From the NCBI RefSeq assembly GCF_005280295.1, contig NZ_CP040020.1, positions 558,001 through 622,000 on the forward strand: DNA of 64,000 nt. The letters are read 5' to 3'. Every line of letters starts with the position of its first letter. Positions within the stretch are counted from its first letter, which is position 1. The DNA comes from Brevibacterium sp. CS2. GTDB lineage: Bacteria; Actinomycetota; Actinomycetes; Actinomycetales; Brevibacteriaceae. The notes beneath the pieces were generated by a model. It was not told the DNA's origin. It was given only the letters and a program-made list of their open reading frames with translations, and did not search any database. The translations under genes and the position numbers were made by a program. Below are positions 57,445 to 64,000 of the stretch, in pieces.

Positions 57445-58614
57445 ATGAGAGCGATCTGGTCCGGAACGGTGTCCTTCGGCCTCGTCAGCGTGCCGGTCAA
57501 GCTGTATTCGGCGACCGAGAGCCACGATATCGATCTCCATCAGGTCCATGACGCCGACGGCGGTCGGATCCGGTACCAGCGGCGCTGCGAGGTGTGCGGG
57601 AAGACGGTCGACTACGCGCACATCGACAAGGCCTACGACGACGGCGAGGACACCGTGGTGCTCTCCGACGAGGAGCTCGAGTCGCTGCCGGCGGAGGCGG
57701 ACAAGGAGATCGAGGTCGTCCAGTTCGTCCCGGACGATCAGATCGACCCGATGACCTTCGAGAAGAGCTACTACCTCGAGCCCGCCGCGAAGTCGGCGAA
57801 GGCCTACATCCTGCTCCGCCGGACGCTCGAGGAGACCGCACGGACCGCGGTGGTGACGTTCGCGCTGCGCTCGCGGACCCGGCTGGCGGCGCTGCGCGTG
57901 CGCGACGACGTCATCGTCCTGCAGACCATGCTGTGGGCCGACGAGGTGCGTGATGCGGACTTCGACGCCGCCTCGGCCGAGGTGAGGATCAGCAAGCGGG
58001 AGATGGAGATGTCGCGTGCGCTCGTCGAGCAGTTCTCCGAGGACTACGAGCCGGAGAGGTTCGTCGACGAGTACCAGGAGGAGCTGCGGACGCTCATCGA
58101 CGAGAAGCTCGACCAGGGGGACGCGCTCGACACGGACGCGACCTTCGGCCGCACCGACGACGAGGACGGCGGAGACGGCGAGGGCGGCGGAGACGTCATC
58201 GACCTCATGGAGGCGCTCAAGCGCAGCGTCGAGAAGCGCCGCGGCTCGCAGACGGGCGGCTCACAGGCGGGCGGTTCCCAGGCGGGCGGTTCCCAGGCGG
58301 GCACCGCGGGGTCGGGTGCGAGTGCGAAGGGCTCGAAGTCGGGCACCGCGAAGAAGGGCTCGAAGTCGAAGAAGAAGAGTTCGGACTCCGCGAAGACGAG
58401 CGCGAAGAAATCCCCGCAGAAGGGCTCGAAGTCGGGGAGGAAACCGGCCTCGAAGAAGAAACCGGCCTCGAAGAAGAAGTCATCCGGCGCGAAGTCCTCG
58501 AAGAGCGCGTCCGGGACGAAGACGTCGTCATCGGCGAAGACGTCGAAGGCCTCGACAGCGTCGAAGAAGTCGTCATCGTCGAAGAAGTCCGGCGGGAGGA
58601 AGAAGTCGGCCTGA
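57445..58614 (+). CDS. ku: Ku, double-strand break end-binding protein
   Basis: Homodimeric ring protein that binds broken DNA ends and recruits LigD. The core (about 1-255) starts with the hallmark MRAIWSGTVSFGLVSVPVKL. Residues 280-389 are an extended tail with four GGSQAG-like repeats and then Lys/Ser/Ala repeats (KKSS, SKSGTAKK, PASKKK). Such Lys-rich tails in mycobacterial and streptomycete Ku bind DNA. ATG 57445 follows AGGGG. It is divergent from ligD, and an AGTGCGG tandem array follows the stop. Confidence 0.96.
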   Translation: MRAIWSGTVSFGLVSVPVKLYSATESHDIDLHQVHDADGGRIRYQRRCEVCGKTVDYAHIDKAYDDGEDTVVLSDEELESLPAEADKEIEVVQFVPDDQIDPMTFEKSYYLEPAAKSAKAYILLRRTLEETARTAVVTFALRSRTRLAALRVRDDVIVLQTMLWADEVRDADFDAASAEVRISKREMEMSRALVEQFSEDYEPERFVDEYQEELRTLIDEKLDQGDALDTDATFGRTDDEDGGDGEGGGDVIDLMEALKRSVEKRRGSQTGGSQAGGSQAGGSQAGTAGSGASAKGSKSGTAKKGSKSKKKSSDSAKTSAKKSPQKGSKSGRKPASKKKPASKKKSSGAKSSKSASGTKTSSSAKTSKASTASKKSSSSKKSGGRKKSA

Positions 58615-58633
58615 GGCGCGCCGGACCCCGACC

Positions 58634-58804
58634 TCCACGGCCACTTCCAGTGCGGTCCTTCCGCTCCACGGCCACTCCAGTGCGGTTCTCCCGTTCCACG
58701 GCCACTTCCAGTGCGGTCCTTCCGCTCCACAGGCACTCCAGTGCGGTTCTCCCATTCCACGGCCGAACCAGTGCGGTTTCGGCACCGGATCCGCACTGCG
58801 GTGA
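58634..58804. repeat. AGTGCGG tandem array, copy 3
   Basis: Five units of 30-31 bp (58634, 58665, 58695, 58726, 58756) share CCACGGCCACT..CCAGTGCGG; units 1-2 and 3-4 form a 61-bp higher-order duplication. The last core (58770) is closed by the inverted core CCGCACT (58791-58797), completing a 28-bp palindrome as in copies 1 and 2. It lies between ku and the importer operon. Confidence 0.85.
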
Positions 58805-58834
58805 CCCCCGAACCGTCCCCCGCACCCAGGAGGC

Positions 58835-59590
58835 TCAGAAGTACACGCCGATCCGGCGGCCGTCGACCTCGATGATGCGGATGTCCATGTCGTAGATGTT
58901 CGCCAGGCACTCCGTCGTCATGATGTCGCAGGAGTTCCCGGCGGCCACGATCTTGCCGCGCTTCATCGCGATGATCGAGTCCGAGTAGGTCGAGGCGAAG
59001 TTGATGTCGTGGATGACGATGACGATCGTCTTCCCGAGGTCGTCCGCGGACCGCCGGAGCAGGCGCATCATGTGCACCGAGTGCTTCATGTCGAGGTTGT
59101 TGAGCGGCTCGTCGAGGAGCACGAACTCGGTGTCCTGCGCCATGACCATCGCGACATAGGCACGCTGCCGCTGTCCGCCGGAGAGCTGGTCGATGAACCG
59201 GTTGCGGAGCCCGCCGAGGTCGAAGTACTGGATGTGGCGCTCGATCTCGAAGGTGTCCTCCGGGGTGAGCCGGCCCTTCGAGTACGGGTAGCGGCCGAAC
59301 GCCACGAGGTCCTGCACCGTGAGGCGCATGGTCATGTGGTTCTCCTGGCGGAGGATCGCCAGGTGCCGGGCCAGCCGGTCGGAGGCGACGGTCGACACGT
59401 CCATCCCGGCCACGGTGATCGAGCCGGCGTCCGAGGGCAGCAGGCGCGCGATCATCGACAGCATGGTCGACTTGCCCGCCCCGTTGGCGCCGATGATCGA
59501 GGTGACGCCCCCGGCGGGGATCGACAGCGTGACGTCGTCGACGACCACCTGGTGGTCGTAGATCTTGGTGACGCCGGACAGTTCGATCAT
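58835..59590 (-). CDS. iron-siderophore ABC importer ATPase
   Basis: Cytoplasmic ATPase subunit, 251 residues. The Walker A motif is GANGAGKST, the signature LSGGQRQRAYVAMVMAQD and Walker B FVLLDEP; these follow the FecE/YclP pattern. ATG 59590 overlaps the stop of the permease gene as ATGA, showing translational coupling. It is the last gene of a four-gene operon (receptor, two permeases, ATPase) under a DtxR box. The closest group by feel is the YclNOPQ/FatBCDE importers for catechol siderophores. Confidence 0.95.
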   Translation of the reverse strand: MIELSGVTKIYDHQVVVDDVTLSIPAGGVTSIIGANGAGKSTMLSMIARLLPSDAGSITVAGMDVSTVASDRLARHLAILRQENHMTMRLTVQDLVAFGRYPYSKGRLTPEDTFEIERHIQYFDLGGLRNRFIDQLSGGQRQRAYVAMVMAQDTEFVLLDEPLNNLDMKHSVHMMRLLRRSADDLGKTIVIVIHDINFASTYSDSIIAMKRGKIVAAGNSCDIMTTECLANIYDMDIRIIEVDGRRIGVYF

Positions 59591-60606
59591 GTGGTGCCCT
59601 TTCTGCGCAGCAGCAGGCCGATGAACAGCAGGCCGCCGACGAACTCGATGATGACGCTGAGCGCGGTGGAGAATCCGAGCAGGTGCTCCATGACGAACTG
59701 GCCGCCGACGAGCGTGATGACGGTGACGCCGATGACGAACGGCAGCAGCACCGCGTGCCGGTACGACCCGGCGAGCTGGTACGCGAGGTGCGCGACGATG
59801 AGGCCGAGGAACGTCGAGGGCCCGACGAGCGCGGTCGAGGCGGCGATGAGCACGGAGACGAGGAACAGCACCCAGACGGTGACCCGCTGGTGGCGCACGC
59901 CGAGGTTGATCGCGGTGTCGCGACCCAGGCCCATGACGTCGAGCGGGTTGCGCAGCAGCCACAGACCGGCGCACGCCACGGCGACGATGATCCCGGCCAC
60001 CGGCACGATCTCGGCCTGGATGGAGTTGAAGCTCGCGAAGAAGGTGTCCTGGAGCACCTGGTACTCGTTGGGGTCCATGATGCGCTGGAGGAAGAGGGAG
60101 ATCGACCGGAACAGGGTCGAGAGCACGATTCCGACGAGGAGCACGACCTGCAGGGACCGCCGGGCGCCGACGAGCAGCCAGGTGTAGAGCAGCATGCAGA
60201 CGATGACCATCGCGATCATCTCCGCGAAGAAGCGTCCGGTGACGTTCCACAGAGCCAGTGCGGTCGAGCCGACGGCAAAGGTCAGCGCGGTCTGGATGAG
60301 CATGAACAGCGCGTCGAAGCCCATGATCGACGGGGTGAGGATCCGGTTGCCGGTGACCGTCTGGAAGGCGACCGAGGCGGTGCCGACGGCGGCCCCCACG
60401 ATGACCATGCCGATGACCGCCGTGGTGCGCCGTTCGACGATGTACTCGAAGGCGCCGCGGATGTCCCAGAACACGAACGCGAAGCACAGCACGGCGGCGA
60501 CGATGAGGACGACGGCCAGGCGCATGCCGGCGGGCATCGACTGCCGGGTGCGCCGCTCGGGCTCGGGGGTCTCGATGACGCCCAGGGCTGCGGGTTCAGT
60601 ACTCAC
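59587..60606 (-). CDS. iron-siderophore ABC importer permease (second)
   Basis: FecCD-type permease of 339 residues with about nine membrane helices. GAAVGTASVAFQTVTGNRIL and the later GPSTFLGLIVAHLAYQLAGS are conserved permease segments, the latter near the coupling helix. GTG 60606 overlaps the end of the first permease by 11 nt. The first 28 residues are hydrophilic. It would pair with the permease at 60596 to form the heterodimeric channel. Confidence 0.94.
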   Translation of the reverse strand: MSTEPAALGVIETPEPERRTRQSMPAGMRLAVVLIVAAVLCFAFVFWDIRGAFEYIVERRTTAVIGMVIVGAAVGTASVAFQTVTGNRILTPSIMGFDALFMLIQTALTFAVGSTALALWNVTGRFFAEMIAMVIVCMLLYTWLLVGARRSLQVVLLVGIVLSTLFRSISLFLQRIMDPNEYQVLQDTFFASFNSIQAEIVPVAGIIVAVACAGLWLLRNPLDVMGLGRDTAINLGVRHQRVTVWVLFLVSVLIAASTALVGPSTFLGLIVAHLAYQLAGSYRHAVLLPFVIGVTVITLVGGQFVMEHLLGFSTALSVIIEFVGGLLFIGLLLRRKGTT

Positions 60607-61609
60607 GCTTCGACCCCCAGAGGAGCAGGAACAGGAACAGGCCCGAGCCGAGGACGCCCATGGTCAGGCCGATCGGGATCTCGGCGGGGAAGATGATGAT
60701 GCGCCCGACGACGTCGCACAGGAGCACGAGGCCGGCGCCGAGCACCGCGACCCAGGGCACGCCGCGCCGGACGTTGTCGCCGAACAGCAGCGTGACGAGG
60801 TTCGGCACGATGAGCCCGAGGAAGGGGATCGCACCGACGGTGACGACGACGACCGCGGTGACGAGGGCGACGATCGTCAGCCCGATCGCCATGATCTTCC
60901 CGTAGCTCATGCCGAGGCTCGTGGTGAAGTCCTGGCCGAGGCCGACGACGGTGAAGCGGTCGGCGGCGATGTAGGCGATGAGCGTGAGGATGCCGACGAT
61001 CCACAGCAGCTCGTAGCGGCCCTTGAGGACGGCGGAGAAGTCGCCGGTGGTCCAGGCGTTGAGGGTCTGCAGGAGGTTCGAGCCGTAGGCGATGAAGGTC
61101 GAGATCGAGGCGATGACGCCGCCGAGCATGAGCCCGATGAGGGGGACGAAGAGGGTGTTGCGCAGCGGCAGCCGGGTGAGGATGAGGAGGAACAGCCCGG
61201 TGCCGAGCAGCGCCATCACGGATCCGGCGCTCATCTTGAGGAAGATCGAGGCGTTCGGGACCGCGAGGGTGATGAGGAGGAGTCCGAGGCTGGCGGACTC
61301 GACGGTGCCCGCGGTCGAGGGTTCGACGAACTTGTTGCGCGCCATCATCTGCATGATGAGGCCGGCGACGGCGAGCGCGGTGCCGGCGAGGATGAGGGAG
61401 ACGGTGCGCGGGATGCGGGAGATGGCGAACACCTCAGCGGCCTTGTCCTGTCCGCTGAGCAGGTCGGTGAGGGAGAACTCCGCGACGCCGATGAACAGGG
61501 ACACCGCCGCGAGGGCGAGCACTCCCAGCACCGCTCCGATGAGCGTGATGGTGGAGAGTGCCCGCCCTCGCTTCTGCGTCTCGCAGAAAAGAGGCTCGGC
61601 GCTACGCAC
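60596..61609 (-). CDS. iron-siderophore ABC importer permease (first)
   Basis: FecCD-type permease of 337 residues, about nine membrane helices. RIPRTVSLILAGTALAVAGL at the N-terminal side and VGAIPFLGLIVPNLVTLLFG at the coupling region are typical. The start is GTG 61609, immediately after the receptor stop (61613). A Cys-containing 16-residue leader precedes the first helix. It is translated in a tight operon with its partner subunits. Confidence 0.94.
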   Translation of the reverse strand: MRSAEPLFCETQKRGRALSTITLIGAVLGVLALAAVSLFIGVAEFSLTDLLSGQDKAAEVFAISRIPRTVSLILAGTALAVAGLIMQMMARNKFVEPSTAGTVESASLGLLLITLAVPNASIFLKMSAGSVMALLGTGLFLLILTRLPLRNTLFVPLIGLMLGGVIASISTFIAYGSNLLQTLNAWTTGDFSAVLKGRYELLWIVGILTLIAYIAADRFTVVGLGQDFTTSLGMSYGKIMAIGLTIVALVTAVVVVTVGAIPFLGLIVPNLVTLLFGDNVRRGVPWVAVLGAGLVLLCDVVGRIIIFPAEIPIGLTMGVLGSGLFLFLLLWGSKREY

Positions 61610-61612
61610 TGA

Positions 61613-62575
61613 TCAGGCTGCCTGCACTTCTTCGGCCATGTCGGACAGCGCCTGCGGTCCGGTCACGCCGATGATGTACCAGGTCATCGGATCGAGGTAG
61701 ATGATCCGGTCGTTCTGCGCAGCCTTCGTCTGCTTGACCAGGTCGTTGTCGAGGACCTGCTCGGCCGGCTGGGCGCCCTCGGTGCCCTTGGCGGCGTCGG
61801 TGTCGACGACGAAGATCGTCTCCGGGTCGGCCTCGGACACGAACTCGAAGCTCACGGTCTGGCCGTGGGTGGATTCCTCGATGTTCTCGTCCGCCGGGGT
61901 GAAGCCGAAGGTCGTGTGGATGATGCCGAACCGCGAGCCCGGGCCGAAGGCGCTGATCTTGCCGCCGCCGGAGGACAGGACGAGGGTGGAGCCGGCATCA
62001 CCGGCCGCGCCCTTCGCCTCCTCGATGTCGGCCTTGACCTCCTCGACCTCCTCGGTCGCGGCGTCCTCGGCCTGGAAGATCTCGCCGAGCATGCCGAGGT
62101 TGCGCTCGAGCTCCTCGACGGGGTCCTCGGTCGGATCGGCCATGACCTGGATGGTCGGGGCGATCTTCTCGAGCTCGGGGATGACCTCGGCGGTGCGGCC
62201 GCCGGCGACGATGAGGTCGGGGCCGATCTCGCTGATCGCATCGAAGTCGGGCTCCTTGAGGGAGCCGACCTGCGGGATGTCGCCGTCCTGGTAGTCGGCG
62301 AGGTCCTCCGGCACCTTGCCCTTCGCGACGCCGGCGACGGCATCGCCGGCGTCGAGGGCGTCGATCGCGTCGAGCGCGGCCATGTCGAGGACGACGACCT
62401 TCTGCGGGTCCTGGGTCACGGTGGTCTCACCGGCCGGATGGGTGACGGTGATCTCGGCTCCTGCGGAGCCTCCTTCGGACCCACCGGCGGCGGTCGTCTG
62501 GGAGGAGCCGCAGCCGGCCATGACGAGGGAAGCGGCGGCGAGTGCGCCGAGCACGCCGTATCGAGTGGAGAGCAT
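61613..62575 (-). CDS. iron-siderophore ABC importer binding lipoprotein
   Basis: Extracellular receptor, 320 residues. The signal peptide ends in MAGC, so Cys22 is the lipid anchor. It has the class III receptor layout, with DPQKVVVLDMAALDAIDALD after the linker, GPDLIVAGGR in the middle and LDPMTWYIIG at the C-terminal lobe. This resembles YclQ/CeuE/FatB receptors, which bind petrobactin- or enterobactin-like ligands; the actual ligand is an inference. ATG 62575 follows AAAAGGAC. It is the first gene of the operon, behind the DtxR box at 62753. Confidence 0.93.
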   Translation of the reverse strand: MLSTRYGVLGALAAASLVMAGCGSSQTTAAGGSEGGSAGAEITVTHPAGETTVTQDPQKVVVLDMAALDAIDALDAGDAVAGVAKGKVPEDLADYQDGDIPQVGSLKEPDFDAISEIGPDLIVAGGRTAEVIPELEKIAPTIQVMADPTEDPVEELERNLGMLGEIFQAEDAATEEVEEVKADIEEAKGAAGDAGSTLVLSSGGGKISAFGPGSRFGIIHTTFGFTPADENIEESTHGQTVSFEFVSEADPETIFVVDTDAAKGTEGAQPAEQVLDNDLVKQTKAAQNDRIIYLDPMTWYIIGVTGPQALSDMAEEVQAA

Positions 62576-62752
62576 GATGTCCTTTTATCGGTCGGAACAC
62601 GGTGGATACTGGCGGGCCGGGGCGGACGTCCCGTGCGGGATCGCGGCCTCGGGCCCGATGGATCAGCACCGATGATCCGCGCCTCGACGGTTCCCGCAGC
62701 GCCGCGTCGAGTGCGACGCTGCGGGAATTACGCAAGATTCTTCTGTGCCTAC

Positions 62753-62771
62753 CGAGGTAAGCCTACCCTTA
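62753..62771. promoter_or_regulatory. DtxR/IdeR iron box
   Basis: CGAGGTAAGCCTACCCTTA matches the consensus TTAGGTTAGCCTAACCTAA in 14 of 19 positions. It lies 178-196 nt upstream of the receptor gene, leaving a long leader of about 150 nt in which I see no gene. Confidence 0.78.
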
Positions 62772-62853
62772 CTACTTTCAATATGACAAGCGAAGTGTGG
62801 CCTAATTGATCAAGCACTTCGAAAAGGCTTCTGACCTGCGATGATGCTGGGTT

Positions 62854-63969
62854 TCACGCGTAGAAGTGCTCGCGGAGGAAGGCGAATCGCTCCGGGGTGT
62901 CCGCGGCGATGCACAGCTTCGACTCCCCCGCCGGGCGCAGCACGGTGAGCCCGGCCTCCTCGGCGATGATCGCTCCGGCGGCCCAGTCGTAGACGTTGAT
63001 GCCGTACTCGCAGTAGGCGTTGACGCGGCCCTCCGCGGCGTAGCAGAGGTCGACGGCGGCGGAGCCGGCGCGGCGGATGTCGTCGAACTCCTCCATGATC
63101 CGGCCGAGCGCCGCGAGCTGGAGGGTGCGCCGCTCCGGCGAGTAGCTGAAGCCGGTCGCGAGCACGCGGCCGCGGCGCCCGCGCGGGGTGCCGGACAGGC
63201 GCGTGTACTCGAGCTCGCCGGGGACGAGGAGCGGGTTCGCGGTCGCCGGGGTCGCCGGGCCCGAGGCGGTCGCCGGGTTCGCGGGCGCGTCCGGGTCGGC
63301 GGTGCTCGCGCTCGCCTCCGCCGGCCCCGGGAGGCCCACGGTCTTCCAGGCGCCGCCGCCGGCGCGGGCGAACCACACGGTGCGCAGGGCGGGAGCGGCG
63401 ACGAGGCCGATCACCCACCGGCCGGTCTCGGGGTCGCGGCCGCCGACCGAGAAGCAGTGCTGTTCGATCCCGCGGACGTAGTTGACCGTGCCGTCGATGG
63501 GGTCGACGTGCCATTCGATCAGCCGGTCGGCGCCGGACGCATGCTCGGCGGCAGCAGCCCCGCCGGGCGCGAGGTCGGAGTCGCGGGGCCCGAGGTCGGA
63601 GCCGGGGTCGGCGGGCGCGGAGCCGGCAGTGGACGCGGGATCAGCGCCGGGCGCCGGCTCCGACCCATCCGGCCCGGCGAGGAGGCGGGCGGTGATGCGA
63701 TCGCCGTCGGGCACCTCGGCGAGGGTGCGGGCCGCAGCCCCCTCCTCGCCCACCATGGTGTCCTGCGGGCGGGCGGCGCGGAGGTAGCCGGCGACGAGGG
63801 ATTCGATCTCCGCATCGGCGACGGTGACGAGGTCGTTGGGGTCGCCCTTCGCCTCGACGAGGGCGGTGTCGAGCCGCTGCCGCCAGTGCGTCATGCGGCT
63901 CGTCGCGATGAGCGCGGCATCGCGCGCGGCAACGAGGAGCGGGTCGGCGAGGAACGTCTCCGTATTCAC
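62854..63969 (-). CDS. inositol monophosphatase-family protein
   Basis: Magnesium-dependent phosphatase of the IMPase superfamily, 371 residues. Metal-site motifs are GEEG (74-77), DPIDGT (156-161) and the C-terminal VYDWAAG. The extra length against the usual 260-280 comes from two low-complexity inserts: 98-148 (Pro/Ala/Asp/Gly-rich) between the first two metal motifs, and 222-250 (Ala/Pro/Thr-rich). GTG 63969 lies 6 nt behind TAGGCT (leaderless). The substrate could be inositol phosphate, a nucleotide or histidinol phosphate; none can be chosen. Confidence 0.9.
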   Translation of the reverse strand: MNTETFLADPLLVAARDAALIATSRMTHWRQRLDTALVEAKGDPNDLVTVADAEIESLVAGYLRAARPQDTMVGEEGAAARTLAEVPDGDRITARLLAGPDGSEPAPGADPASTAGSAPADPGSDLGPRDSDLAPGGAAAAEHASGADRLIEWHVDPIDGTVNYVRGIEQHCFSVGGRDPETGRWVIGLVAAPALRTVWFARAGGGAWKTVGLPGPAEASASTADPDAPANPATASGPATPATANPLLVPGELEYTRLSGTPRGRRGRVLATGFSYSPERRTLQLAALGRIMEEFDDIRRAGSAAVDLCYAAEGRVNAYCEYGINVYDWAAGAIIAEEAGLTVLRPAGESKLCIAADTPERFAFLREHFYA

Positions 63970-63975
63970 CCTTCG

Positions 63976-63981
63976 AGCCTA
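63976..63981 (-). promoter_or_regulatory. -10 box, leaderless promoter
   Basis: TAGGCT stands 6 nt before the GTG at 63969. Confidence 0.55.
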
Positions 63982-64000
63982 GCGGCCGGGGTCAGGTGAC

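Noticed and set aside
58634..58804. Regular 30-31 bp repeats read as a possible CRISPR array
   Set aside because: The units abut with no unique spacers, no cas genes are present, and the family recurs at two other loci with an inverted terminal copy.
63970..64000. Gene start at the right edge
   Set aside because: The 31 nt contain only the -10 box of the inositol phosphatase-family gene; nothing further can be judged.

Overview
High-GC actinobacterial chromosome segment, most like a Micrococcales-type organism (a Brevibacterium-like genus is my guess, not proven). The reasons are very high G+C, DtxR-type iron boxes, a CsoR-type copper operator, a Ku/LigD end-joining pair, and many genes whose start codon lies 6-7 nt behind a TANNNT -10 box with no ribosome binding site (leaderless mRNAs). 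I found 49 protein genes, no rRNA or tRNA, no CRISPR array, no prophage and no recognisable transposase.

Layout. 1-1.6 kb: unknown lipoprotein. 1.65-17.0 kb: a carboxylate uptake and beta-oxidation island. It holds two TAXI-type TRAP binding lipoproteins, a fused TRAP permease, a thiolase, a TetR regulator, an acyl-CoA dehydrogenase, an SDR dehydrogenase, an enoyl-CoA hydratase, a CoA-transferase, a DctP-type binding lipoprotein and an acyl-CoA ligase. Four promoters in it carry the same 18-bp operator. 17.1-38.1 kb: mostly housekeeping and accessory genes (rhodanese, phosphoglucomutase, two related MFS carriers, glycerate kinase, CopC, tyrosine phosphatase, M13 and M18 peptidases, a DUF1684/amidotransferase-like fusion, two glutaredoxin-like membrane proteins, a stress protein, MarR, an aminotransferase, a CDP-alcohol transferase, a serine hydrolase and an amino-acid permease). 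38.3-45.4 kb: alcohol dehydrogenase, CopB copper ATPase behind a CsoR-like operator, a proline racemase-family enzyme, and a divergent siderophore carrier / siderophore-interacting protein pair with DtxR-like boxes. 45.6-52.2 kb: glycine riboswitch followed by gcvP-gcvT-gcvH-sdaA, a glycine-to-pyruvate operon in which gcvT carries a frameshift as sequenced. 52.5-58.6 kb: YtcJ-type amidohydrolase, small membrane protein, ligD and ku. 58.8-62.6 kb: a complete catechol-siderophore-type ABC importer behind a strong DtxR box. 62.9-64.0 kb: inositol monophosphatase-family gene.

The most unusual content is intergenic. Nearly every convergent gene junction holds a long, nearly perfect palindrome. Three junctions carry one repeat family in which a core AGTGCGG recurs every 30-31 bp and ends in an inverted copy, always completing a 28-bp palindrome. 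A fourth junction shows the same 30-bp direct-then-inverted plan with an unrelated core. Other noteworthy items are the shared operator regulon, two related hairpins flanking the CoA-transferase gene, the DUF1684 fusion to an amidotransferase fold that lacks its cysteine, and G/A/S/P-rich insertions in several conserved enzymes.
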